Program-made: the position numbers and the translations under genes
From: Tenodera sinensis
Taxonomy: Eukaryota; Arthropoda; Insecta; Mantodea; Mantidae
Direction: 5' to 3'
Assembly (NCBI GenBank): GCA_030765045.1
Contig: CM060965.1
Coordinates: 27,808,435-27,872,434, forward strand
Length of the DNA: 64,000 bases
The notes under the pieces: model-generated
The model's input: the letters and a program-made list of their open reading frames with translations, nothing else
Databases searched by the model: none
Told to the model about the DNA's origin: nothing
Shown here: positions 44,390 to 56,756 of the stretch, one piece after another
How the letters are laid out: the number at the start of each line of letters is the position of its first letter
How positions within the stretch are numbered: position 1 is the stretch's first letter

Positions 44390-44939
44390 CGGAATGGACT
44401 GAGCACGCCAAATAGCGCGCCTCCCGCGGCGATGTCCGTAACGAATGCAGACAGTAAATTATTTCAGTTGGTTCCACGTTTATGTATTGCAGAGATTTGT
44501 CTTGTTGCAGCTTGCGCAAGAATTTCTCTCGACAGTGATTTCACAGCTCCAGCTGTTCCCATAGCGTTTAACACTTGTGTAAAATGCTCGCCAATGTAAA
44601 GCCAGCAAAGATTTGCATCAAGATTTACAGCTTATGTCATAAAACTTGTCTTCAGGTCATCCAGAAGGCAACCCAAAGCAACGTGCCTGCTGCTACTTCA
44701 GCTTCCATGTTCAGTCGACTTTTATCAGCTGTCAGCCACTAACGTACTCCAGTAGCAGACGGGTATTTCGGATAGGACAAATAGAACGGTCCCTCGAAGT
44801 GACAAACTTCTGCACATACCACCGAATAGTAGTCATAACATCAGAGAAAACTTAGCTGTATTGGCAACTTTGGGCACGCAGCATCCCGAGCTGCAGAACT
44901 GTAAACATACAATGACAGCACGGTAACTGTCAAAACAGA

Positions 44940-45300
44940 CTAAATTACAAATCTATAATGCAGTAATAAAACCAATATTTATGCATGGATAATGTGGGTT
45001 ATGACAGAAGAAATAAAACTAGTACGAAAGATGGGAAAAGAAAACACCGACGAAGATTTATGGACCAGTAAAAGAAAAAGATGGATGGAGAATAAGAATA
45101 AATAATGATATATGTATATAAACTGTGGAAGAGACCTAATATTGTAACGCAGGTAAAAACTAAAAGAATAGAATGGGCTGGACATGTAATTAGAACAGAA
45201 GGTGATACAACGATCAAAACGATTTTTGAAGGATACCTACCCGGGAAGGGGAAAATATACAGGAATGAGTTGTCATTGATAGGGAGGCACTAGCTCAACT
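44940..45300 (+). pseudogene. degenerate RTE/CR1-like LINE ORF2 C-terminal fragment
   Basis: Broken frames give AVIKPIFMHG, then KIYGPVKEKDGWRIRINND, and LWKRPNIVTQVKTKRIEWAG followed by HVIRTEGDTT. These follow the order of the segment after the RT domain in many animal LINEs (R-P-L-YG; IYGPV-E-G-WRIR-N-E-Y; I-A-RLRWAGH-RM). Several stops and frameshifts show it is dead. Confidence 0.62.
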
Positions 45301-45609
45301 TTAAGAGATGTATGCCAGTGGGAAGAACTCTCCAGAACTTAGGCAGTACTGCAATCTACATTTGACACTTAGGCACATTTAACTGCTCAGTTCCTCATTT
45401 ATATGCATGTCTCCTTAAGAAACTGAATCAACTGATGCATAGTACGCGCGCTTCCTGGGGAAACCTTATCTTCTGTGGAAAGAAATCCATAGACGTTATG
45501 GAGAGATTATGGCAACCATTTAATTGATTGCTTTCCTCCTAAGCACTTATTTCGAATTTTTAGTTATTCAAAATAAACTGTTTTATGCATATATGCATCT
45601 TTTGTGCAG

Positions 45610-45610
<1 letters not shown>

Positions 45611-45657
<47 letters not shown>
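45611..45657. repeat. (CT)n microsatellite
   Basis: About 23 CT units. Confidence 0.95.
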
Positions 45658-45661
<4 letters not shown>

Positions 45662-45799
45662 GGTTTACCAAATTACGAAATTGCTCCCGAAGAGGACCTT
45701 AAGGCTTTTCGTTTTACGATATACATTTTATCTGGTATATTATAGTATTTATACAAAATCAAATTCAATTTGGAGAAAATAAACAATTGACAAACGGTG

Positions 45800-46010
45800 C
45801 ATATAAGGGTAGTTTGGGTTGGAGACTTTCTTGAAAATCGTTGTCATGTCTTTGGAAAATGCCAAGTTTGGTGTTTATTTACGTTTGGTGTTTGGGCTGT
45901 GCTGTTCACAGACACGCGGGCCTTTTGCTAAAAGTACTTTTTTTTATTCAGGGGGTCTCAAAACATATATTTCCATTAAAATACCGACATGGAATTTGAG
46001 TGGCATGCAA
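45800..46010 (+). mobile_element. unnamed dispersed repeat, partial copy
   Basis: Matches the right part of the 38213 copy (gtagtttgggttggag...ttcttgaaaat, ctgtgctgttcacagacac, gccttttgct...tttattcaggg, atatttccatt-aaaat). The left part is missing. Confidence 0.6.
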
Positions 46011-46019
46011 TACTTTCTT

Positions 46020-47227
46020 ATTCACTTAGTACCTGGCAGGTAAAGTTGAAATTAAGCACTTTTATAAACTTAGTGCAAAGACAGGGCAATTATTGTCTGC
46101 ATCTTTGTAAACTGATATCCCTATAACGTAGTTTCAGAGCTATTTTCACGTACATAATTTAATTTCCATATGATGTGCAGCTGTGTTGCTGAACTACTCA
46201 TTAAATTTAATCCTAAGCTTACATGTGCGATTTTGTTATTTTTTGCCACCAGTTTTTCCTCTTGCTGGACGCTACCATGAGGTCATCCCATAAAACACTG
46301 TTTAATTTAGCAGCGGATATAAATCTTTAGGTGCCAAATTTAGCTACAATATTAATGTTCAAGATACCATCACGTTCTTCACAACATTATTAATTCACAG
46401 AATTAATTCTCCCTGCAATGCAAACGTGTCATGTTCAAGGATAATGCCTTCGTTAAGTTTCGCCTGAAAAGGTACGGAAGCAAAATAAACGGCCATCTCA
46501 ATTGCAATATTTGCGCCGTAGGTAAAATCAAAACTTGCTATCATAAATTAAGCACGCAAGCAATCTGTTAACAATATTACCGGGCCAATAAAGCTGTTTA
46601 AGCTTTGCACTATGTCACGAGCTCCCCCACAGAGGGCAGGCAGCACGCATATCGTCCAAAATAGAATATTAACCTGATTTATAGCCCTTGTGTTTGCTGG
46701 GATCACAAAGCCATCTAGTGGAGGGTAACGTGCCATCATGAAGTACCAACATGAGGGTAATGAAGCAAACAACCCCTTTAATTACACGGCTTCAGTGATA
46801 TCCACCCATTTAGTGCCTGGTACTTGGCCTACAATCATGCAAACATGAAACAACCCTTAGCTAGAGGTAACAAGAACTCAAGTTCGGTGATTCCAATGCC
46901 TTCCTGTAATAACTAATTCAAATAAAGCTCCAGGAACTCGAATCTGAAAGTATTTTCAAAAAGCGACACAACACACTATAGCTCTCTCCAATTAATTACT
47001 CGGAAACATCCGGTTGTTGATAACAACAAGACAAACTTATCGCCATTATCCTTAGCACTTGTCTTGTATAAATTGAAATACATGCAAGTTATCGTTTTAT
47101 GAAACTTTAATCTGAAACATTAAAATTCTGTGCTTGAAGAGCCAGTATTCAAAATCCAAAGCGTAAGAACTCTCCTGGACATGCCTGCATGATGATTTGG
47201 AATGTTTTATGAACCAAAATATAAAAC
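46020..47227. other. no recognised feature
   Basis: 1.2 kb of mixed DNA without repeats, ORFs or RNA genes that I can support. Confidence 0.5.
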
Positions 47228-47845
47228 ATCTGATGTGCTGCACTCACATGACGTTCTTTACTTTTGTACTAACCATTGTTACAAACTCTTATTCCCCTAT
47301 CTTCATGTTAGTCGAGACAAACATTTGTAGAAAGCATCTTATTGCTAATTTTCTTCTAAGTGTAAGGGGAATATGGTACAGTAGGCTTTGAACGAGTCAA
47401 ACTTTCTAAAGCTGGTTGCTGTATGAAGGCTTTGAAATTCCATTCTCTTTGCAAGGCCAAGGGATAAAAGATAAATAAGGACCTTCCATTTGAGAAAAGT
47501 GTAAGCATTGCAATACTCACACAAATGACAAGGAATATCTCCGAAATGGTTCACTCCACAAAAATGCATTTGGGCATAATTTGTGTGTTTAACAAGATCT
47601 ACATTTTTGTTTAGTAAGATTTGGTCTATCTCTTACGGTTTACCAATTATGCAAAAGTCATCAAGAGTAAACAGGACTACGTGGGCTATAGCCCGAAAAT
47701 TCAAAATATACATTTCATTTGTCATAAAAATATCTTAAACATATGACATTTTAATCAAGATCGTTATAGCCATTTTTGAGAAAATCGAAATTTTCGAAAA
47801 GTTTTCCATGTAAAGCGTAGTTTAGGGTGGAGGAATTTCGCTGAG
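47228..47845 (+). mobile_element. unnamed dispersed repeat, copy 2
   Basis: Begins tgatgtgctgcactcacatg and follows the 38213 copy block by block (cttattcccctatcttc, ccttccatttgagaaaag, aggaatatctccgaaatgg, agtttagggtggaggaattt) to about 47845, where similarity stops before the CA-rich part. Confidence 0.75.
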
Positions 47846-47849
47846 TACT

Positions 47850-49845
47850 GCTGACGAAACATTTTGCTTATCTCTATACGCGGTTATTCTCTCTTGACGA
47901 CTCTATTGATAAGAAATATAGACATATTTCTAAAAACTATCTCCTGCAGAAACTCATTGTCGTTATTGATTTTTGACCGTATGATTTCAGTTCCTTTGGC
48001 ATTTGTTTCAGACACATTTAACTGAGTGCATTATTGCTTCTAGTGACACAGAGGATGTGCTTTGACAGTTCCGCTATGACTGAATTCATTGTACACAACT
48101 GCAAGTTTATACATTTTGCAAGTGTATTTGATCAATGGAGCCTCGTTATTTCATATACCTCTGTATATACCAAGTGAATGCAGTGCATTATAGAGTTGCG
48201 TGTGCATGTTTAGGTATTTTCTAATCTTATCATCACTCAATTTTGTGTCAAGATAAGTATGAATTTCCATGTAAGAGTGATATCACCCGAGCAGGAGTTT
48301 GCTGCCCGATTTGTCCCACTGTCTAGCCACCAAGTATCTCGGTATGACGCATCATGACTGCGTTGATGAAATTAACTTGTAGAGCCAATGAGTTCATCAG
48401 ACACAAATTTCTCGCCCGCAAAACCTTTCGCCCACAGAGTTTCGTTATAATTAAGACAACACTTAGTTTTCTACAAGTGGCGCAGAAATTAAAGGCCGCC
48501 TTTTGGATGGTACACGAGGCAAAGGTCACCAGTTTTGGCTGAATTCTTTGAAAGAACCTGTTGGTGACGTCATCGCCCTGAATGTGACTTCTCTACACGT
48601 GCTAACACACACGCCCACACTAAACAGTGTTGTCTGTGTTGTTTTGACTCCTACCATGTGCAAGAAACGTGCTTCACAAAGCAGCACCCTATTTCACCAA
48701 AATGAAGAAGTCCTGTGATTCTGTAAAGAAACAAGGATTCCTTTTTCCTGCAGCCGTTACGAACAAATACAAACGACAGTTATGTGGATTACCTTAGACC
48801 ATTTCTGTACTAATTTAGTGTCTCGCAAAGCGCACAGAGATCTATAAATTCTAACCTCAGCAAACCTCAATAATATAACATTAAAATGCATAACTTATGA
48901 TTAAAATATAATTAACATGTACTGCGCCATAAAAATGCCTACTTGCTCAAACTCTAGTTATGTTTACCCCAGCTTATCCAATCAGTACATATATTTCAAT
49001 CTATTTTTCTAAGAAACCAGACACTCTCTTTAGCTGAACTTCATTATGAACAATTTTTAATCACCAACTATGTTCAATCACTCCAATCACTCCCTCAATT
49101 TGAGCATATGCCTGAATAAACATTTCTCAAATCCTTTAACCTCCAAATCCTCATGCCTTTTCTCTCCTATCTACTTCAATTCTAGTGGGCACTTTCTTGT
49201 TGCTTAATTAAGTAGGCTAGCACTTGTTTATCCAAATCTTGGAATACTCCTGCAAAAATCAGCTCCCATATCCTCCTTTGATAACTATACATCACCGAAT
49301 ACCAGCATCACTACTGCACACAATTACCTCCTTGCTGCTCTTGGAATAAGTTAGTCAAATTAAACAATAACCTTAGACATAAGGTCATTTCTTAACATCT
49401 TTAAGAAATGACCACAACGAAGAGTGAGCTCGATTATACTTTCTATCAGTGTCGGCATGTATACGCATTCTTTTATAACAGTCTATGTGTATAAGATTCC
49501 TATAAATCCCAAATTCTATTTTATTATTAAATCTTTCTGAGATGAAACAACAGCAAATATCAACGATTTTAATTGGTCGACGGCAGAGAGTTTCGAATCC
49601 TCTGATAAAATATGCTACTAATTGGTGTTATTCTTTGCATTTTACTTTAACCATGTCTAACTGTAATTCTACACAACTTGGCTGCAGAAATTGAACACAT
49701 CAGCACATTGTTCGAATGTATCCTTAATATTTCCTGAACAATTACAACACAGGTTTCTGTTCAAGCCTTAAACTCTTAACACGTGAATATTTATTTAGAG
49801 ATCGAAACCTGTCAATAGCATTACGCGATACTTAGGCTCGCGACT
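47850..49845. other. no recognised feature
   Basis: 2 kb of AT-rich DNA. Small frames at 48323-48718 overlap on both strands and have no motif or splice support. Confidence 0.5.
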
Positions 49846-50207
49846 GTACTATCTTTCACAAAAGTAAATACCCACCTTCAGGTAAACCTGCGCGAAGGGT
49901 CACCTAATTCTCAGGCGTGCTTGCATAGATGGCATGAGAATTAAAATAGTCAAGTGCTTCCCTTGCTGTCCAAAGGACGTGACAGCCATGTCCCCTCTTA
50001 GCTCACTCACCTCACAGTTTTAAAAAGCAATATTTCAGCAATCCTACATCAACGGGCAAACATTACAAATTTATCTTCAGTGCACCTGCAGAAAATGTGT
50101 TCTTATGGTGTTTTATTAAACTGTGGACTAGAACTAAAATGATTCCAGTGTTGGGTGCTACACTTAGAGACGTGAGTTTAATCAGCGAGACTAAGTTCGT
50201 GTGTTGC

Positions 50208-50282
50208 CCATAGCGCAAGTGGCTAAGGCGTGTTCGTTCAAATCGACAGTGGTGGGCTAACAGTTCGAATTCCACTGAACAT
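50208..50282 (+). other. tRNA-like sequence inside foldback element
   Basis: tagcgcaagtggctaaggcg (box A-like) and acagttcgaattcc (box B-like) at tRNA spacing. The ends do not form a 7-bp acceptor stem, so it is a pseudo-tRNA or SINE head. Confidence 0.45.
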
Positions 50283-50942
50283 TATTTTATTTCCCTTTTC
50301 CTTGTTTCTTTCTTAACGGGAACATCATTATTTATATAATCCGTGTAAAATATAACAATATACAAACTAATGGAATTTAGTTCTTTACATATTTTTATTT
50401 CGCATAGCGTCGTAACTTTCCCGCCGTCCTATGAATGCTGCAGTACGATTGCAATTTTAAAACTGAATGCTTTTTAAGATATTAATTGCAATTGCTGAAA
50501 ATAAATGAGGGAACACGCCTACCTCAACTGTCAATCATGCCTCCCGAAATTAATATTTCCCTTTAAATATTCACATTCAAAGGCATCTCTATAAATTTCG
50601 TAGACTATCACCATATTAAAACATATAAGCCCGTAATACTGTAAAACAGGTTTTAATGGCCGTAAAATACGTTGTTACAAGATGTGGATGTCAGGGGATA
50701 ATGTAATTACGGATACATTAAACAGAACAGAATGCATTTGTAGATTACTCCAGCGGAAGTAACCTTTGCACCTAGCGAGGTTGTCATGACGTTTATTTCC
50801 AAGCACTACACAATGTTGCCATGTCCCCATCAACTAAACTCAATTTCTAGCAGTGTGCCTTCATCCGATTCTCCATTCCAGATAAAAAGCTGTAGAGAAT
50901 TAAGCAGGTTTGTGAATTTTGTATTTCAGAAAATAAATATGC

Positions 50943-51021
50943 GAAAGGCGGGGATCGAATCCCCGGCAGCTAGAAGTTCTGAATTCCACGGTCAGCGCCT
51001 AGACCTCTCGGCCATTCTTCA
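50943..51021 (-). other. tRNA-like sequence inside foldback element (Ser/Leu-like)
   Basis: Minus strand: atggccgagaggtctaggcg as the D-arm region and a perfect T-arm gccggggattcgatccccgc, with a long middle part as in Ser/Leu tRNAs. The acceptor ends do not pair, so it is most likely a decayed tRNA-derived sequence and not a working gene. Confidence 0.5.
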
Positions 51022-51259
51022 CTTGAGCATTCATGCTGTTAATGTTGTTGCCACTAGCTGGGCAGCTAATTTCAGTGCAAGGATTGCTGAAATATTGCTT
51101 TTTAAAACTGTGAGGTGAGTGAGCTAAGGGGTGACATGGCTGTCACGCCCTTTGGACAGCAAGGGAAGCACTTGACTAATTTAATTCTCATGAATTAGGT
51201 GACCCCTCGCGCAAGTTTAGCTGAAGGTGGGTATTTACTTTTGTGAAAGATAGTACCAG

Positions 51260-53091
51260 AAGATCGCACGAAAAATAGTGGTGCATGTCATAATAGCATT
51301 GTGGCTTTTATGGATGAATCAAATCTTTTCTGAAGTAGACGGCATGGCATCCATTTTCTTGCGCAGCCTAGGAAACAGAAGAATAGCCATTACTTTGGTA
51401 CATCTTACTCCTGACAACACAGACCTTTCTCCGAATATTGCACTACTAACTGTGTAAACTTAAGAGTGGCGGAAAAAGTGCAGTATGTAAAGAAACGACT
51501 TGAAGATAAGGAAGAGAAGGAAGAAGATGAAGATGAAGAAGAAGAAATATTTTCGCCATGAAGAGCGGGCGCCGGCTAGAAGCGACGGGACACGTGAAGG
51601 AATGTTGCCTCCCGGCCTAGCACCAGAATTAGCGACACAGGCAATTTAACACAACCAGTATCCACTTTTTCTTTACGTTTCTCCTTGGTTTTTATCATCC
51701 CAATCGTGGCAATGGCAAACCATCACCCCTCTTATTGCACACTATGAAGTGGAAATTCCCTCCTTCCGCGCACCGCCATTTTTCTCCTTCCTTTTGTTTC
51801 TATACAAAATGCCTGGTAAATTAGTTGACGTATACACTTTCAGAATAGTGCCTATATGTTCTTTGGTACCAAACTTAAGGAAATTGTTGTCTTATTGCAG
51901 TAAAAGCTTCTTGCTGTAATTTTACGACCAGTTTTGAGTTTATACCTATCAACATTAAAATTCCACAGTACAGGTGAAGCCTTAAAAGTCGGGCGAGATG
52001 GCGCCGCGGCAGTCTGCGGATTCGAACCTTTGACCCATAGGTTTTTGAAAATGCTCTCTGTAAACTTTCGTCCTCCGGATCCGACTGTACGAGGTGCTAC
52101 CGGGCAATTTCAATCACTAAACCTAGGGACCCTGCCCTCTGCTGTAGTGTCTCCCTGTCTCCTCTCACCTCAATCCTCCCTCCTGGGAGGCGCCCTATAA
52201 CGGGAATAGAAACAAAAGATATTCCATAGGCCGAGGTCCTATGTCTCCCTTTCGAATCTTGTCATATCTCACACTTATACTCCTAAAAACTTAAGTTTCA
52301 CAAATACAATGCATTTGCACTAGTTTCCAGATATTTCCATTGTTTTCCTCCTTTTTATTTCATTTTCTGGCGATATTTTGACTGTTGGTTCATTGTTGTT
52401 ATATGTAAATTTGGTGCAAGTTTTAGTCACTTCCAAGATAATCAGCAAATGATTGAAGGCCATATAGATATTATTGTTTCTTACTTTATCGTAATACGTT
52501 CAACATTTTGATAGCGATATTTCGCGAAAGTGTGTGTTCTGAAATCTCTTGAGCCCTAAGAAATTAATTTATGATGCTATATTCGTGTGCGTATGAGGGA
52601 GGGTGGCAGGGTGAGAGAGATTAGCATAACTCCGTAACAAAAGGTCGAATAATAGACAATATTTAAGCATACCATGTCAAGATTTTTAATAACCCCCTTA
52701 AATTACAGTTTACATGGAAAGTGTTCCGTTATTTTTCATTGTTATACAAATGACATGATTTTGGTAAAAATATATTGGAGATATATGGCAAAGTAAATGT
52801 CTTAAGTAAACTAGGAAATAATAGACAAAACGTTGATAGGAAAAATATAGACAGAGACAGACTATATATTTTGAAGCGTTATGCATTTTCGAAATATTAC
52901 AAATCCCCAGATGTAATAATGGGTCATTTCATGGACCAATCCCTCCCCCGCCTGTTAAAGTGCTCCTTACCCAGCCTGAACATTTGATTGCTGTTTCCAC
53001 AACCTTCGCTACCTGTATAACAAAGGAGTTATTGTTTAATCTGAAATCCTTCCTAAGTAAAAGCGTGTCGTGAATGACATGAAAACTACCT
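51260..53091. other. no gene; GA-rich run and SINE-like scrap
   Basis: A purine-rich run at 51500-51550 (gaagatgaagaa units). A tRNA-like box B (gattcgaacctttg) near 52018-52035 with a downstream gggaccctgccctctgctgt may be an old SINE. Nothing else stands out. Confidence 0.4.
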
Positions 53092-53200
53092 ACCCCACGG
53101 TGCAACAGCCCTATCCGGGCCAAGGCCTACCGCCCAGCCGCTGCGTCCCCCACCTCTGCTCACTACAGGCGTCATTGATGAGGTGCAGTACTGGAGGGTG
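53092..53200 (-). mobile_element. SINE family A, 5'-truncated copy
   Basis: Only the last ~110 bp of the SINE (the tail side) are present, matching 12793-12905 closely (caaggcctaccgcccagccg; gcgtcattgatgaggtgcag). The tRNA head is missing, as in a truncated retroposition. Confidence 0.8.
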
Positions 53201-53313
53201 ATCCAACATTTAACAATAAAATATTTCAATACTATTCTGGTGTTTGTTGCAGAATAAAAACCAAACTTCATGCATTTACAGTCACTTCCGTCATCAATCA
53301 CGCGTACCTACAC

Positions 53314-53731
53314 TAGAGGCCTGCACGAACCGACATTCTTAGGTTCAGCCCGGCCCGGCCCGGCCCGGACTCAACCAAGCCCGAGCCCGGCCCGAGCCCG
53401 AGAAGAGGTTATAGTGCCCGGGCCCGAGCCCGGCCCGGCCCGATTATTTAATTTTACTATGATTATGCCATTATTATAATAATTGTTATTATCATCACTG
53501 TTATTTGTAACCTTTCCGCAAAATAATCATATAGAATTCCTAGTAATGGAATGCTGTGATAATTGTGCTATCCTCGGAAAAATATATAATACATTATTTT
53601 GTTTCTCTTAATTTTCAAACCCGGGCCCGGCCCGAGCCCGACAAACATTTTCCAAATTAGGCCCGAACCCGGCCCGCGGGCCGGGCCGGGTCTAAGCCCG
53701 AGGGCTCGGCCCGAGCCCGTGCAGACCTCTA
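53314..53731. mobile_element. GC-rich MITE with CCCGGCC-rich inverted ends
   Basis: A 418-bp element. Left tagaggcctgcacg and right cgtgcagacctcta are inverted, and each is followed inwards by 60-100 bp of repeated cccggcccgag motifs, with an AT-rich middle (53447-53618). Similar GGGCCGGGC-ended MITEs of hAT type are widespread in animals (general knowledge). Both sides end in ctacac-type sequence, so the target duplication cannot be resolved. Confidence 0.72.
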
Positions 53732-53884
53732 CACACACCGACAATTTAACATAGGCCTGTCTCATTTTTACCATAGGCACATCTGACTGTAGTCGCTAGC
53801 TTTTTAACTACCGATGTTCAGCTTGAATGAAAGTTGTGCGAGTGTATTGCTTCAAGTATTTTTAAACTGGTGCTCTACTTATAA

Positions 53885-53897
53885 GCCCCCCCCCCCC
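53885..53897. repeat. poly-C tract
   Basis: Short C run between the GC-rich MITE and the hAT remnant; similar C runs occur at 34263-34274. Confidence 0.8.
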
Positions 53898-53937
53898 ACC
53901 ACTCTCTGAAGAAACTAATTAACAAGTGATATAGCAT

Positions 53938-54622
53938 TAGGGCTACCAGATTGTTTTATTGAAACGTAGGCCATTTGACAAACATGTAGGACACAATGGT
54001 AAAAAACGTAGGACATTGTCGACAATGCAAAAATGATGTAAATTTATACTTTAAATGCTATTTGTATGTATCCATAGGCATATAAAGTTACATTTTCTTA
54101 AAATTCTGAAACACATGGTGTTAAATGTGATCATCAACAGTCAGTTATACTTCTCTGAAGTAATCTGGTGCAAAACATTTAGTTAGGTTGATATATAATC
54201 AAGAAACTTCACAAAAACAATGTCTCTAACTGAATTAATAGATAATATTTTCGTTTCGTCTGCCCACTGTGTTCTTATTAATGAAAATACTCTTTCAACA
54301 TTAGCATTGTGTTGCTTTACCTCGGCAGAATACGAATCTTTTGCCTCGGAGTGCAAATGCTGCGTTGCCAACCTCTCGTTCAATGTCACTATAAAAACAA
54401 AATATGTAGCCGGTGTATCCATGTTGTCACAGTGAGTTGCAGTTGCAGCTAATAACCAATTAATCATTTATATTTTCCCAGTTTCCAGTTAATTTTCTAA
54501 CGACCACTGCTTGTTTCTGAAAATGTAGGATATTAGAGAATTTTCAAAAATTCTATCCGGACGCTGGAGAAATGGTGAAAATGTAGGGCATGTCCGGGAA
54601 TTTCCGGCGTCTGATAACCCTA
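53938..54622 (-). mobile_element. hAT-family transposon remnant (685 bp) with 8-bp TSD
   Basis: The ends tagggctaccaga (left) and tctgataacccta (right) are inverted repeats with two mismatches. Flanking 8-mers tatagcat (53930-53937) and tacagcat (54623-54630) differ at one base; 8-bp duplications are diagnostic for hAT. Subterminal tgtaggaca/tagggcatg motifs occur at both ends. It retains only the 3' end of a transposase gene. Confidence 0.82.
54183..54467 (-). pseudogene. hAT transposase C-terminal (dimerisation) fragment
   Basis: A 94-codon frame inside the hAT remnant. Residues ~54-90 (NANVERVFSLIRTQWADE, then LSINSVRDIVFVK) match the hAT dimerisation region, which typically reads SNA-VER-FS-I--KW--RN-L----V. 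The BED finger, the catalytic core and most of the protein are missing, so it cannot encode a working transposase. Confidence 0.78.
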
Positions 54623-54675
54623 TACAGCATAGTCTATGGACACTTAGGAAGGTCAGTAAGGCATTCAAAATGTAA

Positions 54676-54676
<1 letters not shown>

Positions 54677-54717
<41 letters not shown>
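54677..54717. repeat. poly-A tract
   Basis: About 41 A residues; no upstream retroposed gene recognised. Confidence 0.9.
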
Positions 54718-54720
<3 letters not shown>

Positions 54721-55484
54721 TAACAACAGGATCTTAAGGAGAAATAAACGATAGAATATGTGAGATATAAACAACGAAACAGATACGGACACATCAGGAG
54801 AATGTGACTGGAAAGCCTCATCAAGATCAGCCGAATCTGGGAATGTTCTGGTGACATTGCTTTGCTGAATGACAATTCTGACTCTTCATCTCAATAAATC
54901 ATTAGCAAGGGGTCTCTATAAAGGAATTGGAAGTCAAAATTCATGATTTCGGTTGCCAATGGGATTAAATGATACTAAAATACATAAAACATGCAGTACC
55001 ACCACTTAATCAATGCCGTTGGATTAGAAATGCTAAAACATTTATAAGCAAGTGAATGAAATAACCGAAAAGGAGCTTATTTGTCAAATATGAAACTGCA
55101 GTGAAGTAACTAAGTTGAGTATTCCAATATGACTGCCAAAACTTGCACTTTCAGCTTGATCAATTGAAAACATGGCCCCCTCTTACATAGGAAATTCTGT
55201 ACAAGTCAGCTTTTCGTTCTTAAATATGTACTCGTAATCGACCCAATCACCATCTCTCACTCAGACTGTTTTGGTAATAACTACGTTTTTTTATTCCGGA
55301 GAACTTAGGGGGAATCTCAACACAAACATTTTAGTGGAATCTCATTTTTCTTCTTCCACAGACAAAGTGTGCGAAAAAGTTACAGGAAAAGGAAAAACGA
55401 GACTAAAGGTCGAGATAAACAACATTAATAATAACAATAAAATAAAGGCGGTATATACCAAAAAGTAAGATATCATCATCATTA

Positions 55485-55485
55485 C

Positions 55486-55573
<88 letters not shown>
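55485..55573. repeat. (ATT)n microsatellite
   Basis: About 29 ATT units. A segment just left (55285-55345, tttttttattccggagaa) may be another worn copy of the 38213 repeat. Confidence 0.95.
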
Positions 55574-55578
<5 letters not shown>

Positions 55579-55599
55579 TACTATTACAATAATAACCAG

Positions 55600-56756
55600 T
55601 CCTGAGAGAGACTTCAAGACAGGTTCTGTTGCTCACGAAGTGCAATGTTTGATGATATCGCGGTCCCTTCCATTTAGCAAATGAGGCAACCAACACGAGA
55701 CACGATTATCCGTTATCTGCAGTAATGAGGAAAAGCTTCTCCGGCCAAGGACGGAAATCCAACAACAGGATGTCCCGGTGCTTCACGGACATCACGAGCA
55801 TAACTGATTTATGTTGTGACAACATCGTAATAATTAATTTCGGTCCAAATGTCTTAGGAGGAACTTGGCGGAGATCTCTCGCCGCAGTGGTAACGCTTCA
55901 TCTTGCTTATCTACATGTTAATACCACCTCACATTTGCATAGCTACCAATATGAAAAAAGAAACTGAACATAAGTTCCTGATTTTCCTGATAGGTAGGCG
56001 AATGCTAAGGTGGTTTCGCACACCTTTCCGTATCCTTATGTTTCAGTTCCGCTTCTAAGTTTCGTGGCATGAGGCGGTACCGGAAGTTGATCTGCACGTT
56101 TGCTCCAAGGAAATAAAAAATAAAATAAAATAAAATCTGAATATTATACCCCGGCACCTTGACAACTATACCGGGGCATTTATTCAAATTTTCTATTTAT
56201 TTAACCAAAATTATTTATATACAATCATCATTATAATTTATGTTTCAGAATTTCTAACTACAAAACAAAAGAAAACTACAACAAAAACATAAAAATTTCC
56301 TAAAGTTACTGGTTTCCAGCAAATCTAATTCTACTAACAAGAAAATAACTAAGACATCTACACTATTCTAAAAAAGAAAACATTAATTTAAATAAACCTA
56401 AATCTATGCCACTGGTTTCCAGCGACTGGACAACTGGTTAAAAAAACTTCCAGCTATCTTATAAGCAAAATACCATACTGGTAACCAGCACTATATATTA
56501 AAAATTTATTTACATTTATATAAATAAGTTCATTTACATCTTCCCCTGGCTGGACTCCTCCTTCTCCTGCAACAGCAAACTTCTCTCACACATTACTTCC
56601 GCCTCATTCCTCTTGCAGTCTCCAACGATAGTCGGCATATGCTTCTCCCTCTCTTCTTCTTGATCTTATCCTTCTTCTTTCTGCCCATTCTTGCTTACCC
56701 GTTAAGACTACAAAATATCTTCTTCTATTTACTTGATTTAAATCATTTCTCTCTAT
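55600..56756. other. no gene; probable LINE 3' UTR on its right side
   Basis: From about 56160 to 56756 the sequence (minus strand, after the LINE stop codon) repeats an actggtttccagc-like motif three or four times (56309, 56410, 56483) and is probably the 3' UTR of the element at 56757. An aaataaaataaaata run at 56115-56135 could mark its tail. Left of that I see only a SINE-like scrap near 55985-56010 (gataggtaggcgaatgct). Confidence 0.4.

Larger units (their letters stand above)
49846..51256. mobile_element. foldback DNA element with ~200-bp terminal inverted repeats
   Basis: The left arm 49846-50044 starts gtactatctttcacaaaag. The right arm 51081-51256 is its reverse complement with moderate divergence and one ~20-bp gap; shared blocks include taaatacccaccttca, gtcaagtgcttcccttgctg and tcactcacctcacagtttt. 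The 1.04-kb interior has no transposase ORF but contains two tRNA-like sequences. No target duplication is clear. It is a foldback or MITE-type element of unknown superfamily. Confidence 0.78.

Noticed and set aside
54489..54875. 128-codon minus-strand ORF with poly-Phe
   Set aside because: It spans a poly-A tract and the hAT terminus; no domain is visible.
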